Below, piece by piece: positions 8,668 through 16,388 of a DNA stretch of 64,000 bases. How positions within the stretch are numbered: position 1 is the first letter of the stretch; every line of letters begins with the position of its first letter. The notes beneath the pieces are model-generated. The model made no database searches, was not told the DNA's origin, and saw only the letters and a program-made list of their open reading frames with translations. Made by a program: the position numbers and the translations under genes. This DNA comes from Aurantiacibacter rhizosphaerae (lineage in GTDB: Bacteria; Pseudomonadota; Alphaproteobacteria; Sphingomonadales; Sphingomonadaceae), in contig NZ_WUBR01000001.1 of assembly GCF_009807005.1 (NCBI RefSeq), positions 806,001 through 870,000 on the forward strand. The letters run 5' to 3'.

Positions 8668-9292
8668 CTTTCTTCCGAAAGCTGCACAGGTCCACCACGT
8701 TGCAGCGCCAGCATTCGGGCGTGCGCGCCTTGCAGGTGTATCTGCCGTGCAGGATCAGCCAGTGGTGGGCATGCAGGCGGAAGGGCTGGGGCACTCGGCG
8801 TTCCAGCTTCGCCTCCACCTGCTCAGGCGTCTTCCCCTTGGCGAGCCCGGTGCGATTGCCCACGCGCAGGATATGCGTGTCCACCGCGAAAGTCTCTTGC
8901 CTGAACCAGCAGTTCAGCACCACGTTCGCCGTCTTGCGGCCCACGCCGGGCAGGCGCACCAGATCCTCGCGCGTATCGGGGACTTCCCCCCCATATTCGT
9001 CGACCAGAAGCTGGCTCAGCGCGATCACGTTCTTGGCCTTTGAATTGAACAGGCCGATGGTCTTGATATGCTCCACCAACGCATCGTGCCCCAGATCCAG
9101 CATCTGCTGCGGCGTTTCCACGTTGGCGAACAGCGCGCGGGTGGCCTTGTTTACGCCCACATCGGTCGCCTGCGCAGATAGTGCCACGGCCACCACCAGC
9201 TGGTAGGCATTGCCATATTCCAGCTCCGTCTCCGGTTCCGGATTGTCCTCCGCCATGCGGCGGAAGAATTCGAAGATCTGGTCCTTAGTCAT
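8642..9292 (-). CDS. nth: Endonuclease III (DNA glycosylase/AP lyase)
   Basis: Base-excision repair enzyme that removes oxidised pyrimidines and nicks the abasic site. The 216 residues have the helix-hairpin-helix LVRLPGVGRKTANVVL with the catalytic lysine, the catalytic aspartate in AVDTHILRV, and a C-terminal 4Fe-4S loop with the exact C-x6-C-x2-C-x5-C spacing (starting CKARTPEC). It lies 23 bp downstream of dapB on the same strand and is probably co-transcribed. Its last 26 bp overlap the PAP2 gene tail-to-tail. Confidence 0.97.
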   Translation of the reverse strand: MTKDQIFEFFRRMAEDNPEPETELEYGNAYQLVVAVALSAQATDVGVNKATRALFANVETPQQMLDLGHDALVEHIKTIGLFNSKAKNVIALSQLLVDEYGGEVPDTREDLVRLPGVGRKTANVVLNCWFRQETFAVDTHILRVGNRTGLAKGKTPEQVEAKLERRVPQPFRLHAHHWLILHGRYTCKARTPECWRCNVVDLCSFRKKVTEKPKGR

Positions 9293-9315
9293 CGGATAGT
9301 TTGATCCTGAGGGGC

Positions 9316-10047
9316 CTACTCCAGCCCCAGCACGTCATTCATCGTATAGCGCCTCGGCGGCTTGCCGATCAGCCAGCTCGCCCCTTTAACCGCGCCGCGC
9401 GCGAAGATGCTGCGGTTCTCGGCTGTGTGGCTTAGCGTGATGCGCTCCTGCTCTCCGGCGAAGATGACGGAGTGATCGCCTGCCACCGTGCCCCCGCGCA
9501 GGGCGGCAAAGCCGATGGCGCCCTCTGCCCGCTGGCCGGTGTGGCCGTCGCGCCCGCTCTCGCTGTTTTCGCCCAGCGTGATGCCGCGCGCTTGCGCCGC
9601 TGCCTCGCCCAGCAGCAGGGCGGTGCCCGATGGCGCATCCACCTTCATGCGGTGGTGCATTTCCAGCACCTCTATATCCCAGTCCGTGCCCAGCCGTGCA
9701 GCAGCTTCCTTCACCAGATGGGCCAGCAGGGTTACGCCCAGCGACGTGTTGCCGGTTTGCAGGACAGGAATCGCACCTGCCGCATTGTCCAGCGCGGCGG
9801 AGTGGCTTTCATCCAGCCCCGTGGTGCCGATCAGGATCGGGATGCCCGCGCCGATGGCGGCGTGAAGATTATCCTTCAGCGCGCCGGGGGAGGAGAAATC
9901 CACCAGCGCATCGCTGGCATTGGCCAGGGCTTCAGGGTTCTCTCCCTTGTCCACCCCGCCGGAACATTCATGCTTCCCATCTGCAAGCACGGCGGCAATC
10001 GCCTGTCCCATGCGCCCTTGGCTGCCGATGATTCCGATACGTGCCAT
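9316..10047 (-). CDS. dapB: 4-hydroxy-tetrahydrodipicolinate reductase DapB
   Basis: Reduces 4-hydroxy-tetrahydrodipicolinate with NAD(P)H in the lysine/diaminopimelate pathway. The N-terminal Rossmann motif is GIIGSQGRMGQAI. The substrate-binding motif HHRMKVDAPSGTA has the catalytic histidine and lysine (about residues 140-152). The length of 243 fits the family. ATG at 10047 is chosen rather than one 21 bp upstream because AGGAGTGGCA precedes it and the Rossmann strand then starts at residue 2. It is transcribed away from the sirtuin gene with about 100 bp between starts. Confidence 0.96.
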   Translation of the reverse strand: MARIGIIGSQGRMGQAIAAVLADGKHECSGGVDKGENPEALANASDALVDFSSPGALKDNLHAAIGAGIPILIGTTGLDESHSAALDNAAGAIPVLQTGNTSLGVTLLAHLVKEAAARLGTDWDIEVLEMHHRMKVDAPSGTALLLGEAAAQARGITLGENSESGRDGHTGQRAEGAIGFAALRGGTVAGDHSVIFAGEQERITLSHTAENRSIFARGAVKGASWLIGKPPRRYTMNDVLGLE

Positions 10048-10151
10048 TGCCACTCCTGTCTGTCCCACGGTCCATGCGCGGGGATGTCTCGACCCTGCCG
10101 CTTCGTGACTTGAGGGTTTTTCTCAGCCTGCCGCTTCGCTATTTGGGGCTA

Positions 10152-10862
10152 ATGCGCAACAACAGCAACATTCGCAACATCGTGATCCTGACCGGGGCCG
10201 GGATATCCGCCGAAAGCGGGTTGAAAACCTTCCGGGCAGAGGACGGCCTGTGGGAAAACCACCCGGTGGAACAGGTGGCAACGCCCGAAGGCTTTGCCCG
10301 CGATCCCGACCTGGTTCAGCGGTTTTACGACGAACGCCGCGCGCAGGTGCGGGCCGCGAAGCCCAATGCCGCGCATCAGGCGCTGGGGCGGCTGGACCGG
10401 GAGTTTTCCGGCGACCTGCTGATCGTCACGCAAAATATCGACGATTTGCATGAACGTGGCGGGGCAAGCCGCGTGCTGCACATGCATGGCGAATCCCTGT
10501 CTGCATGGTGTCAGGCCTGCGATGCCCGCCATCGTTGGGACGGCACCTTGCGCGATGGGCCTGCCTGCCCGTCCTGCGGAGAAGCGGCGATGCGGCCCGA
10601 TATCGTGTGGTTTGGCGAAATGCCCTATCAGATGGATCGTATCTTCGATGCGCTGGCGGATGCGGACCTGTTCGTGTCCATCGGCACGTCGGGCGCGGTC
10701 TATCCCGCGGCAGGCTTCGTGCAGCAGGCCAGCGCGAACGGCGCGCGCACGCTGGAGCTCAATCTGGAAGAGAGCATGGGCAGCAGCAATTTCGATGAAA
10801 CGCGGCTTGGCGCGGCCAGTGAACTGGTGCCCGAATGGGTGGATGAAGTGTTGAAGGCCTGA
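10152..10862 (+). CDS. cobB: NAD-dependent protein deacylase (class III sirtuin, CobB-like)
   Basis: Removes acyl groups from lysines using NAD+. The 236-residue core shows GAGISAESGLKTFR, TQNIDDLHERGG, the catalytic histidine in LHMHGE, and two zinc CxxC pairs (WCQAC and CPSCG). The FYDERR segment supplies a Y-x-x-R pair like the one that gives SIRT5 and E. coli CobB their preference for succinyl and malonyl lysine, so desuccinylase activity is likely (inference). ATG at 10152 is preferred to a GTG far upstream because the protein then starts just before the NAD-binding strand. A strong terminator follows. Confidence 0.93.
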   Translation: MRNNSNIRNIVILTGAGISAESGLKTFRAEDGLWENHPVEQVATPEGFARDPDLVQRFYDERRAQVRAAKPNAAHQALGRLDREFSGDLLIVTQNIDDLHERGGASRVLHMHGESLSAWCQACDARHRWDGTLRDGPACPSCGEAAMRPDIVWFGEMPYQMDRIFDALADADLFVSIGTSGAVYPAAGFVQQASANGARTLELNLEESMGSSNFDETRLGAASELVPEWVDEVLKA

Positions 10863-10875
10863 CGCCTGACTGAAA

Positions 10876-10911
10876 GGAGGCTGCCGACACATCGCCGGCA
10901 GCCTCGCGTTT
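10876..10911 (+). terminator. Intrinsic terminator after cobB
   Basis: A 10-bp stem GAGGCTGCCG (10877-10886) / CGGCAGCCTC (10896-10905) with a 9-nt loop, followed by GCGTTTTG. It lies between cobB and the convergent secreted-protein gene. Confidence 0.88.
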
Positions 10912-10913
10912 TG

Positions 10914-11378
10914 TCAGTCCATCATCATCTTGATTTCGCGGGTCAGGTACACGCCCTGTATCTCGCGAATTTCATTGTAGATATTCACCACAGTCTCGTT
11001 CGAATTGTCCATGTTCGCCTCACCCCAGGCTTCCATGAACGCATCATACCGCTCCCTTGAGGGTTGCAGGTTCTGCCCCGGGAATTCGATCACCAGCAGA
11101 AGGTGAAAATCGCCGCTGCTGGGCGCCATGTTGGAATATATCCCGTAATCGGTGACATATCCCAGCCCCTTGGCCACCTCATTGCTGGCTACCCACGTCT
11201 GGCGCAGGCCTTCCAAATATGTGTCGAGCTGGCCCGGATCCACGCGGATGGTGGTCATCTCCACCACCGTATCCGAATATTCGTAGTCCTCGTACTCGCT
11301 CAACTGTGCGACAGCAGGCGAAGAAACGGTGGCCATCGCGAATGCGGCGGCGAGGCTGGCAAACAGAAATTTAGACAT
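10914..11378 (-). CDS. Secreted protein of unknown function
   Basis: A 154-residue protein with a Sec signal peptide (MSKFLFASLAAAFAMATVSSPAVAQ, predicted cleavage after AVA-Q). The mature part has no cysteines, many acidic residues, a MTTIRVDPGQLDTYLEGLRQTW segment and a FHLLLVIEFPGQ strand. This alternation of strand and helix is reminiscent of small ferredoxin-fold (dimeric alpha-beta barrel) proteins, but I do not recognise a family. It is monocistronic, with the cobB terminator just beyond its stop. Confidence 0.75.
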   Translation of the reverse strand: MSKFLFASLAAAFAMATVSSPAVAQLSEYEDYEYSDTVVEMTTIRVDPGQLDTYLEGLRQTWVASNEVAKGLGYVTDYGIYSNMAPSSGDFHLLLVIEFPGQNLQPSRERYDAFMEAWGEANMDNSNETVVNIYNEIREIQGVYLTREIKMMMD

Positions 11379-11537
11379 TGTTGTCCCCCTGGTGAACTCG
11401 GCCCGCCGGAATGGCGGCCCCTTTCACAAAAGGACGAGCGACCCATGCAACCCCACTGCTAGAATCGCCCTTCTGTACTCTGGAACCTCTGCCACATAGC
11501 CGCGCGAGTCAATCGCGGTGCGCGTCAGACCCCGGCG

Positions 11538-12317
11538 TCAGCCACATCCGCTACACGCCGGATCTTTCACGATGTTCAGCGTGCGCATGCCGGGCTTGAT
11601 CCCGTCCATCAGGTGCAGCTTGCCCCACTGCGGATCGCCCATGCCGCCTGTTGCGTGCACCAAGATGCGGATCGCCTGCATGGCAGCAAAGGTGCCAACC
11701 CAGCCAACCATCGCGCCCAGCACGCCATCCTCCGCGCAGGTGTCGCAATCTTCGGCATCGAAGGCATCGCCCACGAAGCAGCGATAGCAGGGCTGCCCGT
11801 CGCGGTGGCCGGCAAAGGCGCCCACCTGTCCCTGGAAACGCCCCACGGCGGCAGACAGCAGCGGTACGCCCGCCGCGACGCAGGCGTCCGACACGGTGAG
11901 GCGGGTGGCGAAATTGTCCGTTCCGTCGATCACCAGATCCGCGCCGTCGATAATCGCGCGGACATTATCCGGCGCAATGCGACGGTCATGGATCGTCACG
12001 TCCAGCTTCTCGTCAAAATTGGCGAGCCAGCGGCGCGCGGAGACGGCCTTGCCATGGCCAATGTCGCGGGTGGTGTAAATCGTCTGGCGTTGCAGATTGC
12101 TGGCCGAGACCTTGTCATCATCCACCAGCGTCAGCTTGCCGATGCCGGCACCCGCCAGATATTGCAGCGCCGGTGCGCCGATCCCGCCAAGCCCCAGCAG
12201 CACCACATGCGCGCGCGAAATCGCTGCCTGTCCCGCGCCGCCGATTTCGGGCAGCACGATGTGGCGCGCAAAACGGTCCAGCCGTTCTTCGGAAAGGGGG
12301 TGGGGGGCGTCGCTCAT
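11538..12317 (-). CDS. moeB: ThiF/MoeB/HesA-family sulfur-carrier adenylyltransferase
   Basis: E1-like enzyme that adenylates the C-terminal glycine of a small sulfur carrier (MoaD or ThiS type) in molybdopterin or thiamine synthesis. The 259 residues show RFARHIVLPEIGGAGQ, the ATP loop LLGLGGIGAPALQYL, DDDKVSASNLQRQ with the catalytic arginine, DGTDNFATR, the mobile cysteine segment DCDTCAEDGVLG, and four zinc cysteines (CYRC and the terminal CSGCG). MoeB and ThiF are hard to separate on sequence, and no other cofactor genes are nearby. It lies downstream of dnaA on the same strand but beyond a terminator. Confidence 0.88.
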   Translation of the reverse strand: MSDAPHPLSEERLDRFARHIVLPEIGGAGQAAISRAHVVLLGLGGIGAPALQYLAGAGIGKLTLVDDDKVSASNLQRQTIYTTRDIGHGKAVSARRWLANFDEKLDVTIHDRRIAPDNVRAIIDGADLVIDGTDNFATRLTVSDACVAAGVPLLSAAVGRFQGQVGAFAGHRDGQPCYRCFVGDAFDAEDCDTCAEDGVLGAMVGWVGTFAAMQAIRILVHATGGMGDPQWGKLHLMDGIKPGMRTLNIVKDPACSGCG

Positions 12318-12365
12318 GGCACAGGGCTGTTGGCACGCTGTAGAGCGGCTGTCGATATGTGGTGG

Positions 12366-12404
12366 AAAATCCTCCCCGTCCGCAGCGCGAACAGGGAGGA
12401 TATT
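12366..12404 (-). terminator. Intrinsic terminator after dnaA
   Basis: ATCCTCCC (12369-12376) pairs with GGGAGGAT (12394-12401); on the minus strand the stem is followed by TTTT (12366-12369). It lies 8 bp beyond the dnaA stop and separates dnaA from moeB. Confidence 0.8.
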
Positions 12405-12408
12405 TCAG

Positions 12409-13812
12409 TCAGCTTTCCAGCTGGCGCAGCAGGCTGCGCACATCGCCATCCATATCGGCATCGCGCTGGCGCAGGTCTTCGATCAGGCGCACGGCGTGGA
12501 TCACGGTGGAGTGATCGCGGCCACCGAACTTGCGGCCGATTTCGGGATAGCTGCGCGGGGTCAGCACCTTGGCGAGATACATCGCCACCTGGCGCGGACG
12601 CACCACGGCGCGGGCGCGGCGCTTGCTGCTCATCTCGCTGCGATCGATGCGATAGAACTGGCAGACCGTGCGCTGAATCTCGTCAATGGTGATGCGGCGG
12701 CGGTTGGCGGACAGGATATCGGTCAGCTGTTCCTCTGCCAGTTGCAGCGACACTTCCTGCCCGGTCAGCTGGGCATAGGCGATCAGCTTGTTCAGGCCGC
12801 CCACCAGTTCACGCACATTGCGCGACACGGTGCGGGCGAGGAAATCGATCACGTCGCCCGGCACTTCCAGCGGGGCAAACTTGGTCAGCTTGCTTTCCAG
12901 GATCGCGCGGCGCAGTTCGATATCGGCGGGCTGAATGTCGGCAACCAGGCCCATGGACAGGCGGCTGAGCAGGCGCGGCTCCACCCCGTCCAGCGCCTGA
13001 GGTGCGCGGTCGGCGGCGAACACCAGGCGCTTGCCCTCGTTCAGCAGCGCATCGATCGTGTAGAGAAGTTCTTCCTGCGCCGATGCCTTGCCGATGATGA
13101 ACTGGATATCGTCCACCAGCAGCAGATCGAAGCCGCGCAGCCGCGCCTTGAACTCGATCATCTCGTTCGATTTCAGCGCCTGCACGAATTCCACCATGAA
13201 CCGCTCTGCAGAGCAGTAGAAGATGCGGGCGCGCGGATGCGTTTGCAGATAGGAATGGCCGATGGCGTGCAGCAGGTGCGTCTTGCCCTGGCCGGTGGCG
13301 GCTTTCAGGTAGAGCGGGCTGAACTGCGGCTTCTCCGCCTTGGCCATACGCTCTGCCGCGTTCTTGGCCAGGATATTGGTGCTGCCGGTGACGAAGGACG
13401 CAAAGGTCTGCGAGGGATCGAGGCCGACGCTGGCGGTGAAGCCATCATCGCCGATGGATTCCATCGCCAGGCTGGCATCATTGGCGGCGCGGTGGCCAAA
13501 GCCATCCTGTCCGCGCAGGTCAAGATCGGCGATCTTGCGGCGGCCGGGATGCACCTTGATGGAAATGTGGCGCACGTCGCTGCTGGCGATCTTCCAGGCA
13601 AGGGACAGGCGATCGTGATAGCGATCTTCCACCCAAGTGGCGGAAAACTCGGTAGGCAGGAACAGGTCCAGCGTGCCGGTATCATGGTCAAGCTTGCCCA
13701 GCTGGATCGGCTTGATCCACTGCGTGAAGAGCTGATGGCCCAGATCCTTGCGCAGGCCCTGGCTGATGTCAGCCCAGTCCGCTGCAAGGTCGATCGCTTC
13801 GCGCTCTTCCAT
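12409..13812 (-). CDS. dnaA: Chromosomal replication initiator protein DnaA
   Basis: AAA+ ATPase that binds DnaA boxes and opens the replication origin. With the ATG at 13812 it is 467 residues. Domain I is LAADWADISQGLRKDLGHQLFTQW; Walker A is ATGQGKTHLLHA (about 172-183); Walker B is LLLVDDIQF (about 232); sensor 1 and arginine finger lie in RLLSRLSMGLV; the C-terminal signature FGGRDHSTVIHAVRLIEDL (about 434) reads DnaA boxes. An in-frame ATG at 13878 would add 22 residues. I prefer 13812 because AGAAGA precedes it and domain I then starts close to the N-terminus, as I recall for Erythrobacter DnaA. Confidence 0.96.
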   Translation of the reverse strand: MEEREAIDLAADWADISQGLRKDLGHQLFTQWIKPIQLGKLDHDTGTLDLFLPTEFSATWVEDRYHDRLSLAWKIASSDVRHISIKVHPGRRKIADLDLRGQDGFGHRAANDASLAMESIGDDGFTASVGLDPSQTFASFVTGSTNILAKNAAERMAKAEKPQFSPLYLKAATGQGKTHLLHAIGHSYLQTHPRARIFYCSAERFMVEFVQALKSNEMIEFKARLRGFDLLLVDDIQFIIGKASAQEELLYTIDALLNEGKRLVFAADRAPQALDGVEPRLLSRLSMGLVADIQPADIELRRAILESKLTKFAPLEVPGDVIDFLARTVSRNVRELVGGLNKLIAYAQLTGQEVSLQLAEEQLTDILSANRRRITIDEIQRTVCQFYRIDRSEMSSKRRARAVVRPRQVAMYLAKVLTPRSYPEIGRKFGGRDHSTVIHAVRLIEDLRQRDADMDGDVRSLLRQLES

Positions 13813-14240
13813 ATTGTCTTCTGCACCCTCTTGTTTAGCCGATTGATCGCGCCCGCCGTGCGGTCCTCTACGAATCATTTCAAGTACGTCCCATCCCTGT
13901 TTATCGGCCTGCCCGAATGGTCCCGGTCATGAATATGCCAGAGACAAAGCTTCCCCCATCGGTGCCCACCTGCCGTGTGCATCGATCCAACGGTTGAAAA
14001 CTCGATTGTTGATGGCTGCGACGGTTCCTGTCGCTGCCGTGATCCTGTTATGAACCCTTGCGGGGGAACCTCAAGACCGGGCTGTCAAATTTATTTAAAA
14101 AATGCGGATTGACAGTCCGCTGACCCGCAGACTTGCATTCAAATAACTGAAAACCCTAGGTTTTTATGTGACAGTCTTGCGAATCGCGGGTTTTCCTAGA
14201 GTTAACTACAAGCCCGCGCGATGCCTGTTGCACATGCGAA
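13813..14240. other. dnaA upstream region, no gene
   Basis: No convincing ORF or RNA gene. A short AT-rich stretch (about 14087-14104) is flanked by TGTCAA (14084-14089) and TTGACA (14109-14114), an inverted pair that reads as two diverging -35-like hexamers. On the minus strand TTGAGG (14069-14074) and ATAACA (14046-14051), 17 bp apart, are a weak dnaA promoter candidate and would leave a leader of more than 200 nt. I found no clear TTATCCACA DnaA boxes, so nothing here supports an origin. Confidence 0.4.
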
Positions 14241-14270
14241 AAGGGCCGGTGGAAAAACCACCGGCCCCTT
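14241..14270 (-). terminator. Intrinsic terminator after rpsT
   Basis: A 10-bp GC-rich stem, GGGCCGGTGG and CCACCGGCCC with a 5-nt loop. On the minus strand it is followed by TTTT. It lies about 75 bp beyond the rpsT stop and before dnaA, so dnaA probably has its own promoter. Confidence 0.9.
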
Positions 14271-14343
14271 GGAACTTCTGTTCCGATTTCGTTCTGCTGA
14301 AACCGCTCGCCAGGCCCGAATCGGGCAGCGGCGCGGCGTCGAA

Positions 14344-14604
14344 TCAGAGTGCCGAAACGCGCTTGCTCAGACGGCTCATCTTGCGAGCAGCGGTGTTCTT
14401 GTGAAGCACACCCTTGGCAACGCCGCGGGCGATTTCCGGCTGCGCATTCTTCAGCGCGGTCTGGGCATCGTCCTTGTTGCCTTCGGTGCAGGCCACTTCG
14501 ACCTTCTTGATCAGGCCGCGGATACGGCTCTTGCGCGCGCCGTTGATTTCGGCGCGCGTGTTGTTGCGACGGATGCGCTTCTTGGATTGCAGCGTATTGG
14601 CCAT
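14344..14604 (-). CDS. rpsT: 30S ribosomal protein S20
   Basis: Small, very basic primary binder of 16S rRNA. It has 86 residues, starts [15 protein letters not shown] and ends in the conserved [16 protein letters not shown] segment. The rpsT-dnaA order on one strand is common in alphaproteobacteria. A terminator lies between rpsT and dnaA. The ATG at 14604 is the only start consistent with family length. Confidence 0.98.
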   Translation of the reverse strand: MANTLQSKKRIRRNNTRAEINGARKSRIRGLIKKVEVACTEGNKDDAQTALKNAQPEIARGVAKGVLHKNTAARKMSRLSKRVSAL

Positions 14605-14769
14605 GTCTCGGTTCTGTCTCGCGTTCTGCTATGGCCACCTGTGGGCGACCTGATGTTAATTGGTTGTGCTCGAAAAAACACGGATGCGCGGGACTCGGTC
14701 CTAGCGCCGGAAAGCGCGCCACATAGTGTGCGCGGGGCTTCCGGTCAAGGATTCGCTGAGTTCCGGCAC

Positions 14770-15585
14770 CTAGCTCTGGCAGTTGTTGCAGAACCACGTG
14801 CTGCGCCCGCCCTGTACGATACGTCTTATATGGCCATTACCGCAGGTAAGACAAGGCTCTCCCTCCCGGCCATAGACGAGGAAGCGCGTGGCAAAGTAGC
14901 CCAGCTCTCCATCGGGGGCGGCGTAATCGCGCAGGGTGGAGCCGCCATCGCGAATCGATTGTTCCAGCACTTCCTTGATGGCGGGCACCAGTCGCTCCAG
15001 CGCGGGGCGGTACACGCGCCCGCCTGCCTTGCGCGGATGGATGCCCGCTCGGTGCAGCGCCTCGCACACGTATATATTGCCAAGGCCGGCCACCACGTGC
15101 TGATCCAGCAGCAGCAGCTTGATCGCCTGCTTGCGTCCCTTGATGGCGGCGCGCAGGTGGCTGACGGTTAGATCATCGCCCAGCGGTTCCGGCCCCATCG
15201 CGGCAAAGGCGGGCCATGTGGCCAGCGCGTTCGTTTCCACCAGGTCGACATAGCCGAAGCGGCGCGGATCGTTCAGGGCGAAGCGGTGGCCCGCCGCTTC
15301 CAGCAGCAGGTGATCGTGCTTGTCCGGCGTTTCGGGATCGATGCGCCAGCGCCCGCTCATGCCGAGGTGAAAGATCATGGTCTGCGCGCGGTCGGTATCG
15401 ATCAGCCCGTATTTGGCGCGGCGGCCAAGTCCGGTGATCGTCGCCCCCGTCAGCGACTGGCCCAATCCATCGGGAAAGGGGAAGCGCATATCGGGGCGGC
15501 CCAGCACCACGCGCGTGATCTGCGCACCATCCAGATAGCGCGCCAATCCGCGCACGGTTGTTTCGACTTCGGGAAGTTCGGGCAT
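14770..15585 (-). CDS. mutM: Formamidopyrimidine-DNA glycosylase (Fpg/MutM)
   Basis: Removes 8-oxoguanine and formamidopyrimidines from DNA and cuts the abasic site. The protein must start MPELPEVETTVRG because Pro2 is the nucleophile and Glu3 is catalytic. That fixes the ATG at 15585 and 271 residues and rules out the longer frame. The H2TH region lies near VAGLGNIYVCEALHRAGIHP and the C-terminal zinc finger is CLTCGNGH...FCNNC. It is divergent from ubiE with 55 bp between starts. Confidence 0.97.
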   Translation of the reverse strand: MPELPEVETTVRGLARYLDGAQITRVVLGRPDMRFPFPDGLGQSLTGATITGLGRRAKYGLIDTDRAQTMIFHLGMSGRWRIDPETPDKHDHLLLEAAGHRFALNDPRRFGYVDLVETNALATWPAFAAMGPEPLGDDLTVSHLRAAIKGRKQAIKLLLLDQHVVAGLGNIYVCEALHRAGIHPRKAGGRVYRPALERLVPAIKEVLEQSIRDGGSTLRDYAAPDGELGYFATRFLVYGREGEPCLTCGNGHIRRIVQGGRSTWFCNNCQS

Positions 15586-15640
15586 GACACAGCTTTTAAC
15601 ACCCTTTGCGCTGGGCACAATTGCCCCTAAGTGGGCAGCC

Positions 15641-16384
15641 ATGAACCACCCAACAAACGATACCGTCTCCTTCGGTTACGAAGACATCGCCCCGGATGAG
15701 AAAACGCAGCGCGTGGGCGCGGTCTTCTCCAATGTCGCGCGCAAGTACGACATTATGAACGATGCGATGTCGGGCGGGATGCACCGTTTGTGGAAGGACC
15801 AGTTCGTGCGCCGGGTAAAGCCGCAGCCGGGCGAGGCTATCCTCGATATGGCGGGCGGCACGGGCGACATTGCCTTTCGCATGGCCAAGAAGGGCGCGGA
15901 GATCGTGGTGGCCGATATCAACCAGGATATGCTGGACGTCGGCATCGAACGCGCGATGGATCGCGGTATCGATGGCCTGAGCTGGTCCTGCCAGAATGCC
16001 GAGACGCTGAGCTATCCCGATCGCCAGTTCGATGCCTACACCATCGTGTTCGGCATTCGTAACGTCACCCATATCGACAAGGCATTGGCAGAGGCGCACC
16101 GCGTGCTGAAATATGGCGGGCGCTTCTATTGCATGGAATTCAGCACCACCGAATGGCCGGGCTTCAAGGAAGTTTACGACGCCTATTCGCACAAGCTGAT
16201 GCCGCAAATCGGCAAGGCCATCGCCAATGACGAGGAAAGCTATCGCTACCTCGCCGAATCGATCCGCCGCTTCCCCAAGCCGCCGGAGTTCGAGGCGATG
16301 ATCAAGGATGCAGGCTTTGTCCGCACGCGGGTGGAGAAGATCCTGGGCGGCGCTGTGAACATCCATTCGGGCTGGAAAGTCTGA
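15641..16384 (+). CDS. ubiE: Ubiquinone/menaquinone C-methyltransferase UbiE
   Basis: SAM-dependent methyltransferase of quinone synthesis (2-methoxy-6-polyprenyl-1,4-benzoquinol methylation). The 247 residues have VFSNVARKYDIMNDAMS, the SAM-binding ILDMAGGTGDIAFRMA, NAETLSYPD, and the family signature YTIVFGIRNVTHIDKAL. The ATG at 15641 is preferred to one at 15584, which would add residues not seen in the family and overlaps the mutM start. ubiB starts 4 bp after its stop, so the two form an operon. Confidence 0.97.
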   Translation: MNHPTNDTVSFGYEDIAPDEKTQRVGAVFSNVARKYDIMNDAMSGGMHRLWKDQFVRRVKPQPGEAILDMAGGTGDIAFRMAKKGAEIVVADINQDMLDVGIERAMDRGIDGLSWSCQNAETLSYPDRQFDAYTIVFGIRNVTHIDKALAEAHRVLKYGGRFYCMEFSTTEWPGFKEVYDAYSHKLMPQIGKAIANDEESYRYLAESIRRFPKPPEFEAMIKDAGFVRTRVEKILGGAVNIHSGWKV

Positions 16385-16388
16385 CCGG

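Noticed and set aside
13813-14340. Chromosomal replication origin beside dnaA
   Set aside because: No cluster of TTATCCACA-type boxes and only a short AT-rich stretch; in many alphaproteobacteria the origin lies away from dnaA.
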